Assembly (NCBI GenBank): GCA_902797915.1
Contig: CADBUK010000083.1
Location: 1-18,551, forward strand
Reading direction: 5' to 3'
Source: Oscillospiraceae bacterium
Lineage (GTDB): Bacteria; Bacillota; Clostridia; Oscillospirales; Acutalibacteraceae
DNA length: 18,551 nucleotides
Position 1 is the stretch's first letter, and each line of letters opens with the position of its first letter. Both the position numbers and the translations under genes were made by a program. Of this stretch, positions 1-7,056 are shown one piece after another. The notes under the pieces were generated by a model. That model saw nothing but the letters and a program-made list of their open reading frames with translations. It was not told where the DNA came from and ran no database searches.

Positions 1-829
1 GATTACCGCCTCTGTGGCCGAACTTCATCTTAAAGGTCTTAGCGCCGAGCGCGAGAGAAATCATCTGATGACCGAGACAGATACCGAAAATCGGAATTTT
101 GCCCTTGAGCTCCTTTACAAGCTGAATTACCGTCTGAACGTCCTCCGGGTTGCCGGGACCGTTTGAGAGGAAGAGCCCGTCGGGCTTCATTGAAAGCACC
201 TCTTCAGCGGTAATATTATACGGAACTACCGTTACGTTGCAGCCCTTTTCGTTGAGCTTTCTTACAATGTTCTTCTTTATTCCGCAGTCAACCGCGATAA
301 CGTCAAACATATGGTTGGGCGTTCTTGAATACCAGCGCTTTTTGCAGGAAACGCGGCTTACCATATCCGTAGGAATTTTGTAAGCCTTAACCTTTGCAAG
401 CGCCTCCTCATAAGGAGTTGAAGCGTCGGTAATAATAACCTTCTGGCTGCCTTCATCACGAATAATGCGGGTAATTTTTCTTGTGTCAACCCCGCTGATT
501 GCAGGGATATCATATTCGTCAAGCACCTCTGAAAGAGTTTTTGTGTAGCGGAAATTTGACGGCAGGTCGTTATACTCGCGGACAATCAGGCCGCCCATTG
601 ACGGAATGCGGGTTTCGTAATCCTCGTCAGTCATACCGTAGTTGCCGATAAGAGGATAGGTCATACAAACCATCTGGTCAGTATATGACGGGTCGGAAAT
701 GATTTCCTGATAACCCACCATTGAGGTATTAAACACGATTTCGTTAATGGCTTCCCTGTCTGCGCCGAAGCCCCAGCCGTAAAACTCGGCGCCGTTTTCA
801 AGCACGATTTTTTTATTATATGGCTTCAT
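1..829 (-). CDS. carA: Carbamoyl-phosphate synthase small (glutaminase) subunit, 3' end cut by window
   Basis: Hydrolyses glutamine and passes ammonia to the large subunit (CarB) to make carbamoyl phosphate for pyrimidines and arginine; cytoplasmic. 276 residues are visible and the C-terminus lies beyond base 1. The N-terminal CarA domain includes a TSMVGYQEI stretch near residue 35 and an AISGVDTRKITR stretch around residue 110. The class I glutamine amidotransferase domain follows, with an oxyanion-loop LSNGPGNPED motif and the nucleophile elbow GICLGHQM, whose Cys is residue 251 (codon at 77-79). The family is about 350-380 aa, so roughly 80-100 residues are missing, including the catalytic His/Glu pair. 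The ATG at 827-829 overlaps the end of pyrC by 14 bases, with a GAGGAGAG ribosome site inside pyrC (about 838-845), which suggests translational coupling. carB probably follows outside the window. Confidence 0.96.
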   Translation of the reverse strand, partial: MKPYNKKIVLENGAEFYGWGFGADREAINEIVFNTSMVGYQEIISDPSYTDQMVCMTYPLIGNYGMTDEDYETRIPSMGGLIVREYNDLPSNFRYTKTLSEVLDEYDIPAISGVDTRKITRIIRDEGSQKVIITDASTPYEEALAKVKAYKIPTDMVSRVSCKKRWYSRTPNHMFDVIAVDCGIKKNIVRKLNEKGCNVTVVPYNITAEEVLSMKPDGLFLSNGPGNPEDVQTVIQLVKELKGKIPIFGICLGHQMISLALGAKTFKMKFGHRGGN

Positions 830-2090
830 AAACAATCTCTCCTCTCAAAACGGTTAATATATTTTTGGACGTTAACTGCCAGTTTTCAAACGGAGTTGAC
901 CTGCCCATTGAAATAAATTCCTCGGGATTAACAGTCCACTGTTTTTCCAAATCAATCGCGCACAGATTTGCGGGTGCGCCCTCTTTTATCTCGCCGCCCT
1001 CAATGCCGAAGATTTCTCTCGGGCGGACGGACATCATTTCAATTAATTTTTCAAGGCTGATTACGCCCGTTTTAACAAGTTTTGTATAAAGCACGGGAAA
1101 AGCGGTTTCAAGCCCGACTATACCCATAGCGCTGCCCGCAAGCCCCTTTGACTTTTCCTCTGCGCTGTGGGGCGCGTGGTCGGTTGCTATAATATCAACC
1201 GTGCCGTCAAGCACGCCGTCAATCAACGCCTGTCTGTCTTCGGCAGAACGCAGCGGCGGGTTCATTTTAAACCTGCCGTCCTCCTGCAAATCAGAGTCGC
1301 AAAGCGTTAAATAATGCGGCGCCGTTTCGCAGGTTACGCGCACGCCCCTTGCCTTTGCGGCGCGGATAACCTCAACGCTTTCTTTTGTTGAAATGTGGCA
1401 AACGTGGTAACGGCAGCCCGTTTCTTCTGCAAGGCGGCAATCGCGCTCAATCTGCGCCCATTCGCTTTCGCTGCAGATACCCTTATGGTTATGGGCTTTG
1501 CAGTATTCGCCGTCGTGAATATAACCGCCGTACAGCAGGCTGTTAACCTCACAGTGAGCGGAGATAATGCAGTCAAGCTCGGCACATTTTTCCATCGCCT
1601 CACGCATAAGCGCCTCGGTCTGCACGCCGCAGCCGTCGTCCGAAAAGCCGATAACGTCCGCCTTCATTGAGGCAAAGTCAACACATTCCCCCTCGCCTTT
1701 TCTGCCCTTTGTAATCGTTGCAAACGGCAGCACGTCAATAACCGCATCCCGTCTGATGATGTCAAGCTCCTGCGCAAGATTTTCGGGGCAATCGGGCGCA
1801 GGGTTAAGGTTGGGCATCGGGCAGACGGCGTTATAGCCCGCGGAAGCAGCGGCAAGAGAGCCTGTCCTTATAGTTTCCTTATAAGAAAAACCGGGCTCGC
1901 GGAGATGAACATGCGCATCTACGAAACCCGGAATTAATAAATATTTATTCTGAAAATCAAAAACACAATCAGCACCGTTTGGCGAAACGGAGTCACTGAT
2001 AGAAACGATTGTTGAATTCTTAATAAGCACATCTGCTTTTTGAATTTTGCCGCCCAAATAAGCCTGAGCGTTCTTTATCAACAGCGTCAT
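816..2090 (-). CDS. pyrC: Dihydroorotase (class I, zinc amidohydrolase)
   Basis: Interconverts N-carbamoyl-L-aspartate and dihydroorotate, the third step of pyrimidine synthesis; cytoplasmic. The 424-aa length is normal for class I bacterial dihydroorotases. The metal-binding HVHLREPG motif (His60, His62) sits after an amidohydrolase N-terminal segment. The other expected ligands are present: Asp151 in FSDDG, His179 in SAHCE, His232 in CHIST and Asp304 in the signature ATDHAPHSAEEK. The ATG has an AAAGG ribosome site about 12 bases upstream. It is the first gene after a strong promoter, and carA begins within its last codons, so the two are one transcript. The order pyrC-carA matches pyr clusters seen in other Firmicutes, but no pyrB or pyrR is in view. 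Confidence 0.96.
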   Translation of the reverse strand: MTLLIKNAQAYLGGKIQKADVLIKNSTIVSISDSVSPNGADCVFDFQNKYLLIPGFVDAHVHLREPGFSYKETIRTGSLAAASAGYNAVCPMPNLNPAPDCPENLAQELDIIRRDAVIDVLPFATITKGRKGEGECVDFASMKADVIGFSDDGCGVQTEALMREAMEKCAELDCIISAHCEVNSLLYGGYIHDGEYCKAHNHKGICSESEWAQIERDCRLAEETGCRYHVCHISTKESVEVIRAAKARGVRVTCETAPHYLTLCDSDLQEDGRFKMNPPLRSAEDRQALIDGVLDGTVDIIATDHAPHSAEEKSKGLAGSAMGIVGLETAFPVLYTKLVKTGVISLEKLIEMMSVRPREIFGIEGGEIKEGAPANLCAIDLEKQWTVNPEEFISMGRSTPFENWQLTSKNILTVLRGEIVYEAI

Positions 2091-2119
2091 ACTTAAACAG
2101 CCTTTCAGGGATTTTTAAT

Positions 2120-2148
2120 ATTATATATTATTAAGGTTATTTAGTCAA
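2120..2148 (-). promoter_or_regulatory. Sigma-A promoter of pyrC-carA
   Basis: On the minus strand a TTGACT -35 (2143-2148) and a perfect TATAAT -10 (2120-2125) are separated by exactly 17 bases. The predicted start near 2113 leaves only about 23 bases of leader before the pyrC ATG. That leaves no room for a PyrR-type attenuator, so any pyrimidine control would have to act at initiation or elsewhere. Confidence 0.8.
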
Positions 2149-2174
2149 TTACAAATTTATTACAAACAGTTTCC

Positions 2175-2220
2175 GAAAACAATATCAGACAGGGAACGGT
2201 TCCCTGTCTGATATTGTTTT
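2175..2220 (-). terminator. Strong intrinsic terminator after the NlpC/P60 gene, possibly bidirectional
   Basis: A perfect 17-bp inverted repeat (2180-2196 with 2200-2216) closes on a 3-base loop. It is followed by four Ts on both strands (A-run at 2176-2179, T-run at 2217-2220). It lies just downstream of the stop codon at 2243, so it ends that gene and insulates the pyrC promoter from read-through. Confidence 0.85.
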
Positions 2221-2242
2221 GCCTGTATTATGTTTAGGTCGG

Positions 2243-4048
2243 TTACGGGTTAAGACATACACCTGAACCGTTAAACTTATATGTTTTGCCGTTGATTACC
2301 CTTGAGGTGTTGGCAAGCATTGCTCCGCTGCTGTTAAGATAATACCACTTGCCGCCGTCTTTCAGCCAGCCCGTTGCCATTGCGCCGTTTGAATTCATAT
2401 AGTACCACTTACCGCCTGATTTTACCCAGCCTGTCTGCATAGCGCCCGATTTATTCATAAAATACCATTTGCCGCCCGTCTGCACCCAGCCCGTTGCCAT
2501 AGCGCCGTCTGATTTCAGGTAATACCATTTACCGCCGCTGTAAACCCAGCCTGTTTTCATATTTCCGTTTTGGTCATAATAATACCAGCTGCCGTCAACA
2601 TTAAGCCAGCCTTTATCGGGGCTGTATTTTTCCGTGGAATAATTTGCGGGAATTACAACAGAGGTCAGGCTGTGAAGCCAGGTTGCGCCGTTTTTTCTGC
2701 GCGCAGTCAAAGGATTAATAATAACCGAATACGTACTCATTACCTTGAGCTCGCCGTCGGGGTTTGAAAGGCTGCCCGTATCGCTTATAACGTAACCGAC
2801 GCCGTTTTCGCTGCCGATATAAATCATCGTGTGCCCCGGAAAATACAGAAGCGAGCCGAGCGGAAGCTTTTCAATAATCGCCTGCTTCTGAGCGTCGGTA
2901 TAACTTGCAAGGTTAATCAAGGTGTTGGGCACCTTCTGCTGCCAGGTAGTGTTACGCGGCATACTCAGACCAAAGCACCTGTAAACGTCCCTGTTATAAA
3001 GCGAGCAATCCATTGAATCGAGCATTCCCGACCAGCCGTAGCGGTTGCCGAGGCAGGAAAACGCAACTTTAAGGATATTCCTTTCCGTCATAGGAAGGAA
3101 GCCCACGCTTACGTCATAGTGCTGGGAAATCAGCGCAGGCTGCTTAACGTAGTTGCCGTCTGCATCCCTTGTAGGCAAATACACAACGTAATTATGGATA
3201 CTGTTTCTTTCGCCGATGTTTTCGGGAATTTCGCTTTCGGGAACGAGTTTAAGCACGGTGCCTACAGTCAGCTTAACCTCGCTTGTTGAGGGAACCTTGA
3301 TTGACGGCTCGGTTACAATTTTATCCTGTGTAACGACGATAAAATCATCGCCGTCAACTGCAACCTTCCAGGAGTCAAGCCATTCCTGCTTGTCGGCGCA
3401 GACAGCAAGATTTTTTGCATTTACCCAGCCGTAAAGATGATTATATATCACATAATAATAAGTTTCGCCTTCATAATCGCACTTTTGCTTAATTACCACC
3501 GCGTCGTTAACTTTAAGCGCGCCGAGCTGATATTCGCTGTCAGGGTCTTCAAGGCTGTAAAGAATAACATCGCTGCACGGCAGAGCCATAACGTCCGCCT
3601 GTTTTGTGCAGATGCCGTAAAGAATATCCCTTGTGCCTGAAGCGTCGTTTTTCCACGAGGTATCCGCAACCGCTTGCTTTAGGCTGTCAAAATAAGCCCT
3701 GTTATCAAGCTTTTCCGTGCCGATATACAAATCCCTTGTTTTATAATCGCTTTCAATGGAATTAATCAGCCTTTCGGCATACGCCTCCGCGTCATAGCTT
3801 ACGGCAATATTTTCAATATCATAGCAATTAGTTCCCGAAGCGTCAATTGCAAGCTGATTATAGCCCGCTATTTCCTCGGGAGTCATAATGATTTTATCGG
3901 CGTTTTTTGATTTACCCGCCCAGTAATTGCTGCTGCACATTTCGCTTGTAACGCCTGTAACATAGCCTATATTTGAAGCTGCAAGCACCTCAAACGGCAC
4001 AAGAATTACAAACGCAAGCGCGCACAGAAAACAAATAACCTTTTTCAC
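2243..4048 (-). CDS. Secreted NlpC/P60 endopeptidase with SH3-like domains and C-terminal wall-binding repeats
   Basis: Probably cuts peptidoglycan stem peptides outside the cell. The 601-aa product begins with a signal peptide (residues 1-23, hydrophobic core CFLCALAFVILV, likely cleaved after VLA). Residues about 25-125 resemble the N-terminal domain seen in SH3-containing NlpC/P60 proteins. Two bacterial-SH3-like regions follow (about 150-215 and 236-320). The NlpC/P60 core spans about 325-450, with catalytic Cys348 in MDCSLYNRD and His406 in FPGHTMIYIG. The third polar position, usually His as in VHAS, seems to read VISDTG here. Residues 480-579 are five 20-residue repeats of the GW...GGKWYY type (CW/choline- or glucan-binding family), plus a degenerate sixth. 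The start is GTG at 4046-4048 with a weak GGGGTG ribosome site. It is monocistronic. The exact bond cut and the ligand of the repeats are inferred from the family. Confidence 0.9.
   Translation of the reverse strand: MKKVICFLCALAFVILVPFEVLAASNIGYVTGVTSEMCSSNYWAGKSKNADKIIMTPEEIAGYNQLAIDASGTNCYDIENIAVSYDAEAYAERLINSIESDYKTRDLYIGTEKLDNRAYFDSLKQAVADTSWKNDASGTRDILYGICTKQADVMALPCSDVILYSLEDPDSEYQLGALKVNDAVVIKQKCDYEGETYYYVIYNHLYGWVNAKNLAVCADKQEWLDSWKVAVDGDDFIVVTQDKIVTEPSIKVPSTSEVKLTVGTVLKLVPESEIPENIGERNSIHNYVVYLPTRDADGNYVKQPALISQHYDVSVGFLPMTERNILKVAFSCLGNRYGWSGMLDSMDCSLYNRDVYRCFGLSMPRNTTWQQKVPNTLINLASYTDAQKQAIIEKLPLGSLLYFPGHTMIYIGSENGVGYVISDTGSLSNPDGELKVMSTYSVIINPLTARRKNGATWLHSLTSVVIPANYSTEKYSPDKGWLNVDGSWYYYDQNGNMKTGWVYSGGKWYYLKSDGAMATGWVQTGGKWYFMNKSGAMQTGWVKSGGKWYYMNSNGAMATGWLKDGGKWYYLNSSGAMLANTSRVINGKTYKFNGSGVCLNP
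2312..2611 (-). repeat. Five tandem 60-bp repeats coding for CW/glucan-binding-type wall repeats
   Basis: The C-terminus of the NlpC/P60 gene carries five in-frame units of exactly 20 codons (residues 480-499, 500-519, 520-539, 540-559 and 560-579). Each starts with Gly-Trp and contains a KWYY or SWYY block and a GAM or GNM turn. The four units after the first are closest to each other, which fits expansion by unequal recombination. Such repeats form beta-hairpin solenoids that bind choline or polysaccharide in the wall. Confidence 0.88.
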
Positions 4049-4083
4049 GAAGAAGCACCCCTAACTATATATTTGATTGAATA

Positions 4084-4112
4084 ATTTTAGCACAAAAAAC
4101 GGAAAGTTTCAA
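4084..4112 (-). promoter_or_regulatory. Promoter of the NlpC/P60 gene
   Basis: Minus strand: TTGAAA -35 at 4107-4112, a 17-base spacer, and TAAAAT -10 at 4084-4089 preceded by an extended TGC. The predicted start is near 4077, about 29 bases before the GTG codon. It lies between the dlt terminator and the gene, so the endopeptidase is expressed independently of the dlt-like cassette. Confidence 0.75.
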
Positions 4113-4132
4113 CACGAATGACTAAAGACGGC

Positions 4133-4166
4133 AAAAAAGCCGCCTTGCACGGTATTGCAAGACAGC
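4133..4166 (-). terminator. Intrinsic terminator of the dlt-like operon
   Basis: Minus strand: an 11-bp stem (4156-4166 with 4139-4149, two G-U pairs, 6-base loop) is followed directly by six Ts (A-run 4133-4138). It starts 7 bases after the stop codon of the DltD-like gene. Confidence 0.85.
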
Positions 4167-4172
4167 CTTTGA

Positions 4173-5228
4173 TTAAACGTCATATTCTTTTTTGAAAGCC
4201 TCGTTGCTCTCACGCCAGTAATCATAAGCGGCGTCCTGTCTTGTATCCGTAAGGATTGAGGAATACTTATCCTCAAGATATGCGGAAAGGTAATTGCTTA
4301 CCTTGACCGCGCCGCTGTAATTACAGTGATGCCCCGCGTCCCTGAAATCCTTTTTGATATCAAAGCCGATTTCATCGTAAAGCAGGTTGAAATCTATATA
4401 ATCAATACCGTTTTCCTCCGCAAGCTGCGCCGCGCCGTTATGCTTATAATATGACCACGCGTGAGTGCTTGGAACGGTAATCAGCATAACCTCAATTCCC
4501 TTTGATTTACAGGTGCTTACAATTCCGTTGAAAAACGCCTTTTCATCAAAATCAATTTCCTGCACCAAATCCGTGGGCGCCATTTCATCATTAGCGGGAG
4601 CGGGACTGACGGTATCGTTAAACAAATAGCCGTGGTCTATAGTTTCAAAACTCTGCGGCTCCTGCACTTTATTGAAATACTGTTTAAGGCTGAAGCTCTT
4701 CCACCTGTCGTGAAAAATGAACACGGAAAAGGAGCTTTGAAGCTTGTTCTGCAGGAAATCGGAGGAAAGCAGCTGGGTTACAGAATTAACCTTTTTGCTG
4801 AATTCGGATTTATTCTGCGAAGCCTTATAGGTTGTCTGCCCGTCGTAGAGCATATCCGCCTCTAAAATCACAAGCTTAGGCGACTGGGTTTCAAGCAGCT
4901 CCTCAAGAAAAAACTGAGAAAGCTGTGTGCTCTGATGCGGGGAGGAAATAACGGTTGAGGTGTAACCCGTGTTTTCATAGATAGTATTCGGCACAAGGGC
5001 TGAATACAAATTGCTGTTCCCTATGCCTGCAATCTGAATAGTGTTTTCAGGTTCATACAGGAAGGAATACGCCTTGTTATAAGTGCCTTTAGTTGCAAAG
5101 GCGCCTGTTTTTGAGAAAACAGAATTTGAAAGGAACTGCAGTAAAAGCACGAAAGCAAGCACAAAAGCAACAAGCTTTACAAAGGACACTGCATATTCTT
5201 TAAACAATTTTTTAATCATAATAGCCAT
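4173..5228 (-). CDS. dltD: DltD-like SGNH-fold acyl-transfer protein
   Basis: Last gene of the dlt-like cassette. In known systems DltD is a membrane-tethered SGNH esterase-fold protein on the outer face that completes or controls transfer of D-alanine to teichoic acid. This 351-aa protein has one N-terminal membrane anchor (about residues 14-33) and the rest is extracytoplasmic. Block I is IAGIGNSNLYSA with candidate nucleophile Ser72, in place of the GSSEL-type motif of classic DltD. The C-terminal block DAGHHCNYSGA supplies Asp297 and His300/301. It is somewhat shorter than the roughly 400 aa of Bacillus/Streptococcus DltD. Three bases separate it from the MBOAT stop codon. The ATG at 5226-5228 sits only about 2 bases after AGGAT, so the ATG at 5217-5219 (348 aa) has better spacing and may be the true start. 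A general SGNH hydrolase is the alternative call; the neighbours favour DltD. Confidence 0.78.
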   Translation of the reverse strand: MAIMIKKLFKEYAVSFVKLVAFVLAFVLLLQFLSNSVFSKTGAFATKGTYNKAYSFLYEPENTIQIAGIGNSNLYSALVPNTIYENTGYTSTVISSPHQSTQLSQFFLEELLETQSPKLVILEADMLYDGQTTYKASQNKSEFSKKVNSVTQLLSSDFLQNKLQSSFSVFIFHDRWKSFSLKQYFNKVQEPQSFETIDHGYLFNDTVSPAPANDEMAPTDLVQEIDFDEKAFFNGIVSTCKSKGIEVMLITVPSTHAWSYYKHNGAAQLAEENGIDYIDFNLLYDEIGFDIKKDFRDAGHHCNYSGAVKVSNYLSAYLEDKYSSILTDTRQDAAYDYWRESNEAFKKEYDV

Positions 5229-5231
5229 ATC

Positions 5232-6803
5232 CTAAAAATTAGCGTAAATCAAATCAACAACGCCGTAATTATCGCCGTATGCGCCGATTACAATAATCAA
5301 TAGCGCAGCCGCAAGATAGCCGACGAACTTAACAACAAACGGCATACGGTAAACCTTTTCGCGTATATCAACGCCCTTTTCGCGCAGCAGGCTTACAAGG
5401 AAAATAACGCCCGTGCCGACTACAAGAATTCCGTAATCCTTTAAATCAAGACCTAAACCGTTACCGCTGCCCGGCTTGAGCGCGGCGAGGTTAAGCTGAG
5501 GAATTGAGATAAGCATACGGAATGCGGCGCGAAGACCGTCCGCCCTGAAGATAAGCATACCGATATTAACGATAAGGAATGTGCGCAGCATCTGGAAAAG
5601 CGCATAAGGCTTGGCTTCCCTGTTTATTTTCAGCGCCTTGCAGATTTTTGCGAAAAGCGGCTCCATAAAGAGCGCAAGCATCATAAGCACGTAATAATAC
5701 AAGCCGTAAACGATATATTTCCAGCCCGAGCCGTGCCAGAAGCCGTTTGCAAACCAGACGAAAAAGAGCGCAAACGCGGTTGGGATAAGGTTTGCATAAT
5801 AAGGGTTAAAGCGTTTTCTTGCGCTTTTGGTAAGTTTCATAAACGGCTTTGAAAGCGAAATCGAATAGAAGATAGAATCCCTCAAAAACGCGCCGAGCGT
5901 AATGTGCCAGCGCTGCCAGAATTCGTTAATGGACTTTGCAAAAAACGGGCGGTTAAAGTTTTCGGGCAGTTTAATTCCCATAAGCTCGCCCATACCCGTT
6001 ACGACGTCCATAACGCCTGAAAATTCGCAGTAAAGCTGAAGCGTGTAAAACAGAATTCCCGCAATTACAACAACGCCCGTGTACTTGCCCGTGTTGTCAA
6101 AAACGTTGTTTACGAACTCTGCTGCGCGGTCGGCAATAACGACCTTTTTGAAAAGTCCCCAAACAATAAGCTGATAGCCCATCTGGAGATTTTTGAAGCT
6201 GAGCTTTTCGCCCTTAACAAGCTGAGTGCCGAGCTGGTCATAACGCGCAACGGGACCCTCAACAATTGTGAGCATAAATGAAAGATAAATAAAAATATCA
6301 ATCGGGTTTTTGCCCGCCTTATACTTGCCGCGGTTAACATCAACTATGTAGCTGACCGCCTGCAGCGTGTAAAAGGAAATGCCGAGGGGCTGAATGAAAT
6401 GCAATTCGGGAGCATCAAATTTAAATATTGCGCCGAAGGTGGAAACGAAGAAGTTTGAATACTTCAGCACAAGCAAAATGCCGAGATTAAGAATAACGCC
6501 CGCAGTGCAAATCAAGCCCTTGCGTTTATTATATTTTGCTTTGAGCGCCTTGCGTTCGGACTTTTCAACAAGCTTCTTTTTGGCGGCGAATTCATCATTC
6601 TGCTTCTGAATAAGCAGCGCCGCGCCCCAGGTCAGCAAAGCCGAAGCGATAAGCGCAAAAATATGCCCCCTGGTTGCAACGAAATAAAAGAACGCTGAGC
6701 CAAGGAGGAGCGCATATTTTTTATACTTTATCGGGGCAATCGTATAAAGCAGAAACGTTGCCCCGAAATAGATTACAAAGAATTCAAACGAGGTATATGT
6801 CAT
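5232..6803 (-). CDS. dltB: DltB-like MBOAT O-acyltransferase
   Basis: Polytopic membrane acyltransferase that takes the acyl or aminoacyl group from the carrier protein and moves it across the membrane. The 523-aa product has about ten or more hydrophobic segments. The conserved MBOAT blocks are present: EGPVARYDQ around residue 185, FNRPFFAKSINEFWQRWHITLGAFLRD (in part) at 283-309 with His300, and GFWHGSGWKY with the catalytic His357. The C-terminus DLIYANF resembles the functional tail of DltB/AlgI proteins. A lysine/glutamate-rich cytoplasmic loop is present at about residues 66-97. The ATG lies 6 bases after the carrier gene stop, with a GAGGA ribosome site inside that gene's end. AlgI-type alginate acetyltransferases share this fold, but the carrier protein and adenylation enzyme next door point to the Dlt type. 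Confidence 0.88.
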   Translation of the reverse strand: MTYTSFEFFVIYFGATFLLYTIAPIKYKKYALLLGSAFFYFVATRGHIFALIASALLTWGAALLIQKQNDEFAAKKKLVEKSERKALKAKYNKRKGLICTAGVILNLGILLVLKYSNFFVSTFGAIFKFDAPELHFIQPLGISFYTLQAVSYIVDVNRGKYKAGKNPIDIFIYLSFMLTIVEGPVARYDQLGTQLVKGEKLSFKNLQMGYQLIVWGLFKKVVIADRAAEFVNNVFDNTGKYTGVVVIAGILFYTLQLYCEFSGVMDVVTGMGELMGIKLPENFNRPFFAKSINEFWQRWHITLGAFLRDSIFYSISLSKPFMKLTKSARKRFNPYYANLIPTAFALFFVWFANGFWHGSGWKYIVYGLYYYVLMMLALFMEPLFAKICKALKINREAKPYALFQMLRTFLIVNIGMLIFRADGLRAAFRMLISIPQLNLAALKPGSGNGLGLDLKDYGILVVGTGVIFLVSLLREKGVDIREKVYRMPFVVKFVGYLAAALLIIVIGAYGDNYGVVDLIYANF

Positions 6804-6809
6804 TATAAA

Positions 6810-7040
6810 TTAGTCCTCATCCTGAAGCCTTTCAATAAGCTCCCAAACGGTTTTTACGGTTTCAAAATTCTCGGGCACAATATCCATTGCGCCGATTTCA
6901 ACGTCAAATTCATCCGAAAGCTCTGCGATGAGCGAAATCATACCAAGGCTGTCAAAAATCTTGTTTTCGGCAAGCTTTGTGTTTTCGTCAAAATCAACGC
7001 CGGGCTTTAAGTTTCTTAAAATCTCAAGTAATTCTTCCAT
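6810..7040 (-). CDS. dltC: Acyl carrier protein, DltC-like
   Basis: Small carrier that holds the activated acyl or aminoacyl group as a thioester on a 4'-phosphopantetheine arm. The 76-aa, acidic protein has the attachment motif FDSLGMISL, with Ser31 as the modified residue. The helix after it (LIAELSDEFDVEI) is typical of carrier proteins. The start is the ATG at 7038-7040, because a GAGAGGA ribosome site sits 7 bases upstream; a longer reading from 7088 would overlap the adenylation gene and has no such support. It lies between the activating enzyme (16-base gap) and the MBOAT gene (6-base gap), so it is the shuttle between them. Confidence 0.87.
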   Translation of the reverse strand: MEELLEILRNLKPGVDFDENTKLAENKIFDSLGMISLIAELSDEFDVEIGAMDIVPENFETVKTVWELIERLQDED

Positions 7041-7047
7041 CGTTATA

Positions 7048-7054
7048 TCCTCTC
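7048..7054 (-). promoter_or_regulatory. Ribosome binding site fixing the carrier protein start
   Basis: GAGAGGA on the minus strand, 7 bases before the ATG at 7038-7040. It rules against the longer reading that starts upstream inside the adenylation gene. Confidence 0.75.
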
Positions 7055-7056
7055 TT

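Noticed and set aside
2312..2611. CRISPR-like regular spacing of 60 bp
   Set aside because: The repeats are in-frame protein repeats of the CW type inside a secreted protein, not repeats with unique spacers.
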